64,000 bases of DNA from DATARH01 sp963773625. GTDB taxonomy: Bacteria > Pseudomonadota > Alphaproteobacteria > ATCC43930 > CGMCC-115725. Positions 39,326 through 49,609 of the stretch are shown here, piece by piece. The position numbers and the translations under genes were made by a program. Within the stretch, counting starts at the first letter, position 1. Each line of letters opens with the position of its first letter. The notes beneath the pieces were generated by a model. The model was not told where the DNA came from. It saw only the letters and a list, made by a program, of their open reading frames with translations, and ran no database searches. Where the stretch lies: contig CAVZCJ010000001.1 of the NCBI GenBank assembly GCA_963773625.1, positions 310,001-374,000 on the forward strand, in the 5' to 3' direction.

Positions 39326-42300
39326 ATGTCGCTAGCGGCGGTCACGCTCGACGACAAATATCTGCTCGACAGCGGCCGGGTGTACCTCACCGGCACGCAG
39401 GCGCTGGTGCGCCTGCCGATGATGCAGCGTCAGCGCGATGCGGCGGCGAGGCTCAACACTGGCTGCTTTATCGCCGGATATCGCGGCTCGCCGCTGGGCA
39501 ATTTCGATATGGCGCTGTGGCGCGCGCGCCGCTTTCTGGACAACAACCACATCAAATTCCAGCCGGCGATCAACGAGGAATTGGGCGCGACCGCGGTCTG
39601 GGGTTCGCAGCAGATTGGCCTCTTCCCCGGTGCGAAGTATGACGGCGTCTTCGCGATCTGGTACGGCAAGGGGCCGGGGGTCGACCGCAGCGGCGATCCG
39701 CTGAAGCACGGCAATTCCGCCGGCACCGCGCCGCATGGCGGCGTGCTGGCGATCGCCGGCGACGACCATACCTGCAAATCCTCGACCCTGGCGCATCAGT
39801 CGGAGCTCGCCTTCATCGACGCCTCGATCCCGATCCTCAACCCGGCCGGGGTCGAGGACATCCTCGATCTCGGCCTCTTCGGCTGGGCGATGTCGCGCTA
39901 TTCGGGCTGCTGGGTCGGGTTCAAGACCGTCGCCGAGACGATGGACAGCTCAGCCTCGGTGACGCTGCACCCCGACCGCGTGCAGATCGTCCTGCCGGAA
40001 GATTTTGAGATGCCGCCAGGCGGCCTCTCGATCCGCTGGCCGGACACGCCGCTCGACCAGGAATACCGGCTCCACCGCTACAAGCTCGATGCGGTGCGCG
40101 CCTTCGCCCGCGCCAACCGGCTCGACCGCATTGTCATCGACAGCAAGAAGCCGCGCTTCGGCATTGTCACCACTGGCAAATCCTATCTCGACCTGCGTCA
40201 GGCACTGGACGATCTCGGCATCGGCGAGGCGGAGGCCGAAGCGATCGGGCTGCGCGTCTACAAGGTGGCGATGGCCTGGCCGCTCGAGCCGCACGGCGTC
40301 CGCGCCTTCGCCGAGGGGCTCGAGGAAATCCTCGTCGTCGAGGAAAAGCGCGGGGTTATCGAGCCGCAGCTGAAGGAGCAGCTTTACAACTGGCCGGCAA
40401 CCGCTCGGCCGCGGATCGTCGGCAAATCCGACGAGGACGGCGACTGGATCCTGCCCTCGCCCGGCGAGCTGTCTCCGGCGCAGATCGCCCGCGTCATCGC
40501 CAAGCGCATCGCCCGCTTCCACTCGTCGCCGCGCATCGCCGAGCGGCTCGCGTTCCTCGACACGCGCGAGGCGCAACTCGCGGGCAGCGTCGTGCCCTTT
40601 GCCCGCACCCCGTATTTCTGCTCGGGCTGCCCGCACAACACCTCGACCAAGGTGCCCGAAGGCAGCCGCGCGCTCGCTGGCATCGGCTGCCATTATTTGT
40701 CGCAATTCATGGATCGATCGACCGCGACTTTCAGCCAGATGGGCGGCGAGGGCGCGGCGTGGATCGGCCAGTCGCCCTTCGTCGAGACCGGGCACGTCTT
40801 CGCCAATATCGGCGACGGCACCTACACCCATTCCGGCATCCTGGCGATCCGCGCCGCGGTCGCCGCCAAGGTCAACATGACCTACAAGGTGCTGTTCAAC
40901 GACGCGGTGGCGATGACCGGCGGCCAGCCGCTCGATGGCGGCCTCACCGTGCCGATGGTCGCGCGCCAGCTCGCCGCCGAGGGGGTGGGCCCCATCGTCG
41001 TCGTCAGCGACGAGCCCGAGAAATACCCGCCCGGCGCCGATTTCCCGCCCGGCGCGACCGTGCGCCACCGCGACGACCTCGACCAAATCCAGCGCGACAT
41101 CCGCGAGTTCAAGGGCGTCAGCGCCATCGTCTACGACCAGACCTGCGCCGCCGAGAAACGCCGCCGGCGCAAGCGCGGCCGCTTCCCCGACCCGGCGAGG
41201 CGCGTCGTCATCAACGACCTCGTCTGCGAGGGCTGCGGCGATTGCTCGACCCAATCGAATTGCGTCTCGGTGATCCCGGTCGAGACCGAGTTCGGCCGCA
41301 AGCGCGCGATCGACCAGTCGAGCTGCAACAAGGATTTCTCCTGCCTCAAGGGCTTCTGCCCGAGCTTCGTCACGGTCGAGGGCGGCAGCCTCAAAAAGCG
41401 CAGCGCCGGCGACAGCGGCGAGGACGGACTTCCGGCCCTGCCCGAGCCCGCCCTGCCCGCGCTCGACGAGCCCTACGGCATCCTCGTCACCGGGGTCGGC
41501 GGCACCGGGGTCGTGACGATCGGCGCGCTGCTCGGCATGGCGGCGCACCTCGAAGGCAAGGGCGTCAGCGTTCTCGATATGCTCGGCATGGCGCAAAAGG
41601 GCGGTGCGGTGCTGAGCCATGTCCGCATCGCCGACAAGCCCGAGACGATCAACGCGGTGCGCATCGCCGCGGGTGACGCGCGGCTGCTGCTCGGCTGCGA
41701 CCTCGTCGTCTCGGCGAGCGGCGAGGCGGTGTCGAAGCTGCGGCCCAGGGCACAGCCCCGCTATCGTCAACAGCCACCAGATCATCACCGGCGACTTCAC
41801 CCGCAACCCCGACCTCGCCTTTCCCGAGCGGGAGCTGCGACGCGCCGTCGCGAACGCGGTCGGCCAGGGCGGCGCCGAGTTCCTCGACGCGACCGGGCTC
41901 GCGACGGGCCTTCTTGGCGACTCGCTGGCGACTAATCTTTTCATGCTCGGCTTTGCCTATCAGCGCGGCTTGGTGCCGGTATCGGCCGCGGCGATCGACC
42001 GGGCGATCGAGCTCAACGGACAGGCGCATCGACTTCAACCGCCGCGCCTTCCGCTGGGGCCGCCGCGCCGCGATCGACGGCGACCTCGTCGCCGCGCGCG
42101 CCACTCCGCCCGCGGCAATGCCAGCGACGCACCGCCTGTCCGAGACGTTGGACGAGACGATTGCCCGCCGCGCCGGTTTCCTGACCCTTTATCAGAATGC
42201 CGCCTATGCCGCGCGCTACACGTCCTGGGTCGAGCGCATCCGCGCCGCCGAGGCCGCCGCGCTGCCGGGCAACACCGCGCTTGCCGACGCGGTCGCGCGC

Positions 42301-42808
42301 GCCCTGTTCAAGCTGATGGCCTACAAGGACGAGTACGAGGTCGCCCGGCTCTACACCGACGGCGATTTTCTCAAGCGCGTCGCCGAGCAGTTCGAGGGCG
42401 ATTACAAGCTCAAATTCCACCTCGCGCCGCCGCTCTTCGCCGAGCGCGACCCGGCCAATGGGCATCTAAGGAAGAGCGAATACGGGCCGTGGATGCTGGC
42501 AGCGTTCCGCCTGCTGGCTCGGCTCAAATTCCTGCGCGGCACCGCGTTCGATATTTTCGGCCGCAGCGAAGAGCGCCGCGCCGAGCGCCAGGCGATCGTC
42601 GACTACGAGGCGCGTCTCGCGCGAGATCGTCGCTGGCCTGACCGCCGCCAACCACGCCGACGCGGTCGCGCTCGCCGCGGTGCCGCTCGACATTCGCGGC
42701 TTCGGCCACGTCAAGGAGGCGAATTGGCTGCGCGCGCAGGCCAAGGACGCGGCGCTCGCCGAACGGTTTCGGGCGCCCGCGAGCGCGGCGGCGCTCGCCG
42801 CTGAATAG
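39326..42808 (+). CDS. Indolepyruvate:ferredoxin oxidoreductase, fused alpha/beta form (three frameshifts)
   Basis: Thiamine-diphosphate and Fe-S enzyme that decarboxylates aryl- or branched-chain 2-oxoacids to acyl-CoA with ferredoxin. About 1,160 residues combine IorA and IorB in one chain. Visible: FIAGYRGSPLGNFDMAL at the start, the TPP-binding region HVFANIGDGTYTHSGILAIRAA and FNDAVAMTGGQP, a cysteine-rich stretch (VCEGCGDCSTQSNCVSV, then SCNKDFSCLKGFCPSF), and the gamma domain GVGGTGVVTIGALLGMAAHLEGK. Frame changes lie near 41745, 42020 and 42620, and the product ends at 42808. ATG at 39326 follows a GGAGA site. Likely works in aromatic amino-acid or phenylacetate catabolism. Confidence 0.9.
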
Positions 42809-42914
42809 GGTTTCCGCGGCCACTCCCGGTATCGCAACACCGTTGTGTCGGGCCGGTTTGACGGGCGGCGGAAAACCGCCGTATGGGGTCGCGGCTCAAA
42901 GAAAGGGAGGCCCG

Positions 42915-43558
42915 GTGATCGCAAGAGGTCTTCTCGCTGGCGCGGCGTTGCTCCTCGCGGCGACCGGCACGGCGTTAGCTTGCCAGGGCAAGAGCGACCC
43001 GGCGCTCGACGACAATTTCTCGAAACCCGATCCCGGCTGGCCGGCTTCGGACAATGTCGTGGTCACCCCCCAGGGCTTGGTCGTCAAGCCGCCGGTCAAT
43101 GGTTCGACCTGGGTGGTCAACGGCAATTACACGATGGATGGCGCCGATCTCTGCGTCACCGTCGCGTTCCCGGCGACGATGCCGACCCCGGCCAACGAGG
43201 ACACCGTCGGCGATGTCGGCGTCGTGTTCTGGAAGCGCGACAACGACAATTATTACCTCGCCGCGATTTCGCCCGACGGGATCGCGGCGATCAGCCGCTC
43301 GGTCAGCGGACAGTGGACGACGATCGTCGATCCGATCAAGTCGCCGGCGATCAAGACCGGCGGCCGGCGCGGTCAACGAGATCGAGGTCGCGACCAAGGG
43401 CAATGCCGGCGTCTTCTACGTCAACGGCGCCAAGATCACCGAATTTCCGCGGCCAAGCCCCGCCCGATGGCGGCCCGCCCGGGGTCTATGCCGAGAGCGG
43501 CCCATCGATCACCACCTGGGTGTTCTCCCGGGTACAAATCTATTCCTATGCGCCATAG
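42915..43558 (+). CDS. Secreted beta-sandwich-like protein, copy A (two frameshifts)
   Basis: A signal peptide (RGLLAGAALLLAATGTALA) precedes Cys and a mature region of about 190 residues. The order LDDNFSKPDPGWPASDNVVVTPQGLVVKP, then ADLCVTVAFPA, GDVGVVFWKRDNDNYYLAAISPDG and GPPGVYAESGPSITTWVFSRVQI resembles laminin-G/DUF1080-like sandwich folds in which a DNF...W start and a W-F-[DN]-Y strand recur. GTG at 42915 follows AAAGGGAGG. Frame changes lie near 43370 and 43460. The next gene is clearly homologous, giving a tandem pair. Function unknown; a carbohydrate- or surface-binding role is a guess. Confidence 0.7.
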
Positions 43559-43567
43559 GGGCTGGAT

Positions 43568-44206
43568 TTGCGCCCGAGCGTGAAAATCGCCGCGCTCGCC
43601 CTGCTGGCTCTCTGCGGCGGTGCAGCCGGCTCACTTGCCTGCCAAAGCAGCGGCAACGCGCTGCTCGACGACAATTTCAAGAATCCCGACCCGGGTTGGG
43701 GGCAGCCTGACAATATCGCGGCTTTCACCCCCACCGGGCTGGCATTGACCCCGCCGGTCGGCGGCAGCGCCTGGCGCTGGAATACCCACTTCACGATGGC
43801 CCGCGCGGATTTCTGCGTCGAGGTCATGAGCCCGGCGAAGCTTCCCGCCACGCCCGACGAGGACACGGTCGGCGCGGTCGGCATCTGGTTCTGGGGCAAG
43901 GATTTGCAGAATTTCTATACCGCCACGATCACGCTTGACGGTCAGGCCGCGGTGATGCGGCTTATCGGTGGAAAGTGGGTGACGATCGTCGCGCCCGCGG
44001 CGACGCCGGCGATAAAGACTGCGCCGGCCGCGGTTAACGAGATCGAGGTCGTGACCGACGGCGATACCGCACGGTTCTTCGTCAACGGGACGCACATCAC
44101 GGATATCCGCGGCCAGGCCCCGTCCAATGGCGGCGCACCGGGCCTCTACGGTGAGAGCGGACCAAAGACCACGACCTGGCTGTTTCAACGGGCCCGGCTC
44201 TTTTAG
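43568..44206 (+). CDS. Secreted beta-sandwich-like protein, copy B (intact)
   Basis: A 212-residue homologue of the preceding gene: signal peptide KIAALALLALCGGAAGSLA, then LLDDNFKNPDPGWGQPDN, VGAVGIWFWGKDLQNFYTATITLDG, NEIEVVTDGDTARFFVNGTHITDIRGQAP and APGLYGESGPKTTTWLFQRARLF align block by block with copy A. TTG at 43568 is used, nine bases after the stop of copy A. The frame is intact, which helps to place the frameshifts in copy A. It is convergent with the second HtrA gene (six bases between stops). Confidence 0.75.
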   Translation: MRPSVKIAALALLALCGGAAGSLACQSSGNALLDDNFKNPDPGWGQPDNIAAFTPTGLALTPPVGGSAWRWNTHFTMARADFCVEVMSPAKLPATPDEDTVGAVGIWFWGKDLQNFYTATITLDGQAAVMRLIGGKWVTIVAPAATPAIKTAPAAVNEIEVVTDGDTARFFVNGTHITDIRGQAPSNGGAPGLYGESGPKTTTWLFQRARLF

Positions 44207-44212
44207 TCGGGC

Positions 44213-45851
44213 TCAGTCCGTCTCCACCGGCATCGTTACGAAGCGGAAATTGCCTTCGCGCTCGACCCGGATCAGCACGTTCTTGCGCCCGGCCTTCTTC
44301 GCCGCGGCGACTTGTGCGAGCGCGTCGTCGGGCGATCCGACGGCATTCTCACCGACCGCGACGATGAGATCGCCGGCGCGCAACCCTTGCGTCGCCGCCG
44401 GGCTCCCTTGCGGTACCTCGACGATGACTGACGCCGCGCGCCGCGTCCGGCAGCGAAAATTGCTTGCGTATGTCGGGCGTGGGCTTGGCGAGCTTGAGGC
44501 CGAGCGCATCGACCGTCGGCGGCGGCTTCGGCTGATCTGGCGCCGGTGGCTGCGGCTGCGGCCGGTTCGGGTTATAGGCGGCGACGGTCAAGGTGACCTC
44601 GGCCTCCTTGCCGTCGCGCCAGATCGTCAGCTTGAGCGGCTTGTCCGGCGCCGAGTCGGCGACCATGCGCGGCAATTGCCGGGAACGGTCGACCGGTTTT
44701 CCGTCATAGATGAGGATCACGTCGCCGGGCTTCAGCTTGGCTTGCGTCGCGGGGCTGTCGGGATCGATCGCCGCGATCAGCGCGCCGCGCGCCTTGTCGA
44801 GGCCGACGCTTTCGGCGATGTCGTCGGTGACCGGCTGGATACGCGCGCCGATCCAGCCGCGCACCACCTTTCCGGTGGTCTTGAGCTGGTCGATGATCGG
44901 TTGCGCGAGCGCGGTCGGGAATCGCGAACCCGATGCCGATCGACCCGCCCGAGGGCGAATAGATCGCCGTATTGATGCCGATCACCTCGCCCTGCGAGGT
45001 TGAACATCGGCCCGCCGGAATTGCCGCGGTTGATCGAGGCGTCGGTCTGCAGATAGTCGTCATAGGGCCCGGAATGGATGTCCCGCGCGGTGGCCGAGAT
45101 GATTCCGGCGGTCACCGTGCCGCCGAGCCCGAACGGGTTGCCGATCGCCAGCACCCAATCGCCGACCTTGGCCTTGGCGGAATCGCCCCAGGTCGCCGCC
45201 GGCAGCGGCGTTTTCGCGTCGACCTTCAGCAACGCCAGATCGGTCACCGCGTCGCGACCGACGACTTGCGCCTGCAATACCCTGTCATCGGACAGCGTCA
45301 CGGTGATCTGGTCAGCATTGGCGATGACATGCGCGTTGGTAACGATCAGACCCGACGGGTCGATGATAAAGCCGGAACCCAATGAGGCGGCGCGAGGGGC
45401 GCCCGGCGCGCCCTTTTCGCCGAAGAAATCGCGGAACAGATCGTCGAGCGACGTGCCGGGCGAGGCCTGCGGCGCGTCCTGGGCGGTCTTTGCCGCGGCG
45501 GCGGCGCCTGGGTGGTCGAGATGTTGACGACGACACCCAAGAGATGCCCGGCCAATTGCGAGAAGACGTCGGCAAATGCCGGTTCCGGCGCCTGCGCGGC
45601 TGGCGGCGGTGTCGGCGAAGGCGCAGGTAACTGCGCTGCCGGGGGCGGTGTCTGTGCCGGTTCAGGCGCCGATGTGGCGGTTTCGCTGGAAGGGGCGGAG
45701 CCGGTGTCGGTGCCAGGGTTGGCGCGGGGACCGGAGCTGGCGCGGGGGACGAAGCCGGCGCGGGCGCCGGGGTCTGGGCCCTCCCGGGCAGCGTTAGCGT
45801 CAGCGCCAGCAGAATCGCGGTCGTCGTCCCAAGCCGGCCGATTGCCCTCAC
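44213..45851 (-). CDS. Second HtrA-family serine protease with Pro-rich linker (several frameshifts)
   Basis: A periplasmic protease-like protein. From GTG 45851 (TTGGGAGGG upstream) it begins with a signal peptide (IGRLGTTTAILLALTLTLPGRAQ), a Pro/Ala-rich linker in mixed frames, then VFSQLAGHLLGVVVNISTTQ and a complete trypsin-like domain with His (TNAHV), Asp (TDLALLK) and Ser (RGNSGGP). Two PDZ domains follow (VRGWIGARIQPVTDDIAESVGL and VPQGSPAATQGLRAGDLIVAVGENAVG). Frame changes lie near 45740, 45480, 45400, 44995, 44925 and 44430. With the intact DegP at 34927 the organism has at least two HtrA paralogues in 11 kb. Confidence 0.78.
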
Positions 45852-45934
45852 AAACCCTCCCAACGCGCGGGATAACGCAGATCCCGATCTAGTGCTGGTC
45901 TTTACGACGCGCTCGATATGAAATGGCGCCGATA

Positions 45935-47273
45935 ATGGCAAGACGGAACTGGGACGTGAAGCCGCGCGATCGTGTCGCGCCCCGCGAATTCCTGCGCGCG
46001 CTGTTCGACGCGGCGCTCGCCGCTTCCGATCCGCGGCGCGCGGTCGCCGCGGCGCTGCCGGAACGCCGGTTCCGGGCCGCACGGTGGTCGTCGGCGCCGG
46101 CAAGGCCTCGGCGGCGATGGCGCGCGCGTTCGAGGCGGCGTGGCCGGGCGAATTGAGCGGGCTCGTCGTCACCCGCCACGGCCATGCCGTGCCCTGCGAG
46201 CGGATCGAGATCGTCGAGGCGAGCCACCCGGTGCCCGACGCTGCCGGCCAGCGCGCCGCGCAACGCATCCTCGATCTCGCGCGCGGCCTCGGGCCCGATG
46301 ACCAGCTTGTCTGCCTCATTTCGGGCGGCGGCTCGGCGCTGCTGGCCCTCCCCGCGCCCGGCTTGACGCTCGCGGACAAGCAGGCAGGTGACCCGCGCCT
46401 TGCTGCGCTCCGGCGCGACGATCGGCGAGATCAACACGGTGCGCAAGCACCTCTCGGCGATCAAGGGCGGGCGGCTCGCCGCCGCCGCTGCGCCAGGCGC
46501 GCAGATCGTCACCTTGGCGATCTCCGACGTGCCGGGCGACGACCCGGCGGTCATCGCCTCCGGCCCGACCGTGCCCGACCCCTCGACCTTCGCGGACGCG
46601 CGCGCGGTGCTCGCCAAATACCGCATCGAGGAGCCGAAATCCGTTGTCGCCCATCTCGCCGCCGCGGCGGACGAGACGCCAAAACCCGGCGACGTTGCGT
46701 TCGCGCGCGCCCGCTACACGCTGATCGCCAGCCCGCAGCAGGCGCTGGATGCGGCCGCCGACGCGGCGCTCAGAGCCGGAGTGGCACCGATCGTGCTCAG
46801 CGATCGCATCGAGGGCGAGGCGCGCGATATCGGCCTCATGCATGCCGCAATCGCCCTGCAGCTTGCGGCCGGGCAGTTTCGCGTCGGCGCCGATGCGGTC
46901 GAGCCTCCCGGCGGTGTTGCTGTCGGGCGGCGAGACCACGGTGACGGTGCGCGGCCAGGGCCGCGGCGGGCGCAACAGCGAATTCCTGCTGTCGCTCGCG
47001 GCGGCGCTGGAACGGGACGGTGCGGCGGGGATCGCGGCGCTCGCCTGCGATACGGACGGGATCGATGGAACCGAGGACAATGCCGGAGCGATCCTTCTGC
47101 CTGACAGCGTCGCGCGTGCCGCCGCTAGCGGGGTTTCGATCAAGGCGGCGCTCGCCGCAAACGACGCCTATGGATTTTTTCGCTCGCTGGGCGACCTCAT
47201 TGTCACCGGACCGACCCTGACCAATGTCAACGACTTTCGCGCCATCCTCGTTCAACCTCAGCCAGGCGGCTGA
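45935..47273 (+). CDS. Glycerate 2-kinase (GckA/MOFRL family), about three frameshifts
   Basis: Phosphorylates D-glycerate to 2-phosphoglycerate. The DUF4147 N-terminal domain shows VVGAGKASAAMARAFE, VVTRHGHAVP and LVCLISGGGSALLALP; ATIGEINTVRKHLSAIKGGRLA follows; the MOFRL C-terminal domain shows LLSGGETTVTVRGQGRGGRNSEFLL and ALACDTDGIDGTEDNAGAI. Frame changes lie near 46075, 46385 and 46910. Pyruvate kinase begins 27 bases downstream, so glycerate could enter lower glycolysis as 2-PG and leave as pyruvate. ATG at 45935; another in-frame ATG is at 45923. Confidence 0.86.
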
Positions 47274-47299
47274 GCGCGGCCCGCGGCAGAAAAACCCCG

Positions 47300-48720
47300 A
47301 TGCGGCGGCAGCGCAGCGCCAAGATCGTCGCAACCCTGGGTCCGGCGAGTTCGAGCCCGGTGCGGCTGCGCGCCCTCTTCGACGCCGGGGTCGACGTCTT
47401 CCGTTGCAATTTCAGCCACGGCACGCATGACGACCACCGCGCGCTGTTCAACAACATCCGCCGCGTCGAGGCCGATACTGGGCGGCCGATCGGCATCCTC
47501 GCCGATCTGCAAGGGCCCGAAACTGCGCCTCGGCAATTTCATCGGCGGCCGAGTGGCGATAGCCACGGGCGCCGAGTTTCGCCTCGACCTCGACAGCAAG
47601 CCCGGCGACAACAAGCGTGCGCCGCTGCCGCACCCCGAGGTGTTCGCCGCGCTGGAACCCGGCAACGAGCTCCTCGTCGACGACGGCAAGGTGCGGCTCA
47701 AGGTCGTCGATTGCGGCAAGGATTTCGCCCGAGACCGAATGTCTCGTCGGCGGCATCTTGTCGAACCACAAGGGCGTCAACCTGCCGCACTGCGTGCTGC
47801 CGATCTCGGCGGTGACCGAGAAGGACCGCGCCGACCTCTCCTTCGCCTTGGAGAACGGCGCCGATTGGGTGGCGCTGTCCTTCGTGCAGCGGCCGGAGGA
47901 TGTCGCCGAGGGCCGCAAGCTGGTCGGCAACGCCGCCGGGCTGATGGTCAAACTGGAAAAACCGTCGGCGATCCGCCGGCTTGGCGAGATCATCGACCTC
48001 GCCGACGCGCTGATGGTGGCGCGCGGCGATCTCGGCGTCGAGATGCCCGCCGAGGACGTGCCAACCGTGCAGAAACAGATCATCCACGCCTGCCGCCTGG
48101 CCGGAAAGCCGGTGATCGTCGCCACCCAAATGCTGGAATCGATGATTACCTCGCCGACCCCGACCCGCGCCGAGGCCTCGGACGTCGCCACGGCCGTCTA
48201 TGAGGGCGCCGACGCGGTGATGCTCTCGGCCGAGACGGCGGTCGGCGAATACCCGGTCGAGGCGGTGACGATGATGGACCGCATTGCCCGCCGCGTGCAG
48301 GAAGACCCGCTCTATTTCCCCAGCCTGCAGACCAAGGTGATGGAGCACGAGCACACCAACCCCGACGCGATCAGCGCCGCGGCATGCCAGGTCGCGGCCA
48401 CGGTCGGCGCCGCGGCGATCGTTTCCTACACGACCTCGGGCGCCACCGCCTTGCGCGCCGCCCGCGAGCGGCCGGGCGTGCCGATCCTGGTGCTGACCTC
48501 GAACCAGGGCACCGCACGGCGGCTCGCGCTGCTCTGGGGCGCGCATTGCGTCCATAGCGCCGACGTCAAGACCTTCGCAGACATGGTGCAGCGAGCGGTG
48601 CGGATCGCCCACCGCGAGGACATCGCCCAGCCCGGCCAGCGCGTCGTCATCACCGCCGGCGTGCCGTTCGGCACCCCCGGCGCGACCAATACGCTGCGCA
48701 TCGCCTGGGTGGACCGGTGA
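47300..48720 (+). CDS. pyk: Pyruvate kinase (two frameshifts)
   Basis: Converts phosphoenolpyruvate and ADP to pyruvate and ATP. The start SAKIVATLGPASSSPVRLRALFDAGVDVFRCNFSHG is diagnostic, followed by DLQGPKLRLGNF, the B-domain region, the catalytic helix LMVKLEKPSAI, VARGDLGVEMP, the signature IVATQMLESMI, AVYEGADAVMLSAETAVGEYP and the C-terminal ATNTLRIAWVDR. Extra bases near 47515 and 47735 shift the frame within the N-terminal barrel and B domain. It follows the glycerate kinase gene by 27 bases as a likely two-gene operon. Confidence 0.92.
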
Positions 48721-48722
48721 GG

Positions 48723-48855
48723 CATCCTTCGAGGCCTCGCTGCGCGGGGCGCCTCAGAGCTTGCCTCGGCGGAAGCCGGGGATGAGGGTGGTTGATGCCA
48801 TCGTGATTCTTTCCTCATCCTGAAGAGCGCCCGCGCAGCGGAGCCTCGAAGGACG
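48723..48855. repeat. Long imperfect inverted repeat before the second CMD gene
   Basis: The left arm (48723-48754, CATCCTTCGAGGC-type) and right arm (48823-48855, GCCTCGAAGGACG-type) are complementary over about 32 bases with few mismatches, and GGATGAGG/CCTCATCC inside extend the pairing. It resembles intergenic palindromic repeats common in alphaproteobacteria. The right arm contains GAAGGA, the probable ribosome-binding site of the gene starting at 48860. Confidence 0.75.
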
Positions 48856-48859
48856 TACA

Positions 48860-49465
48860 ATGGCTTTGCCGCAATACCCCAACGACATCGACCCGGAATC
48901 CGGTTGCCGGTTGCCCCTGCTTCAGCGCGAGGAGCTGAGCCCCGACGCGCAGCAGGCCTATGACCGCATCGCCGCGCCGGGCAGCGGCAATCTGCGCGGG
49001 CTGCGCGGCCCCGGCGGCATCCAGCTGCATAGCCCGGAATTGTCACGCCATGCGCGGCCGCTCAACCGCTATCTGCGGTTTGAGGCGGGGCTCGGCGGTC
49101 GCGTGCGCGAGCTCGCCATCCTCATAACCGCGCGCGAGCTCGACAGCCAGTTCGAATGGGCCGCTCATGAGGACGAAGCACTCCGCGAGGGAGTCGCCCC
49201 CGAACTGATCGACATCGTCCGCCATCGCCGCGATCTCGCCGGGATCGAACAATCCGATGCGGTGATCATCGCGCTTGGCCGCGAGATTTTCGGGGCACGC
49301 AAGGTATCGTCGGAAACCTACGCAAGCGCGCTCGCGCTGTTCGGCCGTCGCAAGCTCGTCGATCTGGTCGCGCTGATGGGCAATTATGCCGCGACCGCGG
49401 CGCTCCTCACCGCCTTCGACATGCAGCTCGACTCCGGAACGGAGCCGGGATTGCCCGGACTTTAA
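48860..49465 (+). CDS. Carboxymuconolactone decarboxylase / AhpD-like family protein (second copy)
   Basis: A 201-residue homologue of the protein at 34231. Visible: SPDAQQAYDRIAAPGSG, LRGPGGIQLHSPELSRHARPLNRYLRFEAGLGGRVRELAILITARELDSQFEWAAHEDEA, and the C-terminal helix LVDLVALMGNYAATAALLTAFDMQL. As in the other copy, the CxxC motif is absent and E-W-x-A-H stands in the core. The frame is intact. Its start lies in the right arm of an inverted repeat. Confidence 0.85.
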   Translation: MALPQYPNDIDPESGCRLPLLQREELSPDAQQAYDRIAAPGSGNLRGLRGPGGIQLHSPELSRHARPLNRYLRFEAGLGGRVRELAILITARELDSQFEWAAHEDEALREGVAPELIDIVRHRRDLAGIEQSDAVIIALGREIFGARKVSSETYASALALFGRRKLVDLVALMGNYAATAALLTAFDMQLDSGTEPGLPGL

Positions 49466-49470
49466 CTTTC

Positions 49471-49600
49471 GTCATTCCGGGGCGCGGCGAACCCGGAACC
49501 CATGAACACGGACCTCTCGGACATGGCACAGGCGGAGCAACGCCTGCCCCGCCTGCTCTCGTGGATACGGGTTCGGCCCTGTGGGCCGCCCCGGGATGAT
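49471..49600. repeat. Imperfect inverted repeat (GTCATTCCGGGGCG family)
   Basis: The left arm begins GTCATTCCGGGGCG and runs through CGGCGAACCCGGAACCCA; the right arm, ending GCCGCCCCGGGATGAT, carries GGATACGGGTTCGGCC as its complement with an eight-base interruption. Such palindromes are usual intergenic repeats in alphaproteobacteria. It lies between two convergent genes and may act as a transcription barrier. Confidence 0.65.
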
Positions 49601-49609
49601 AATAAGCGT

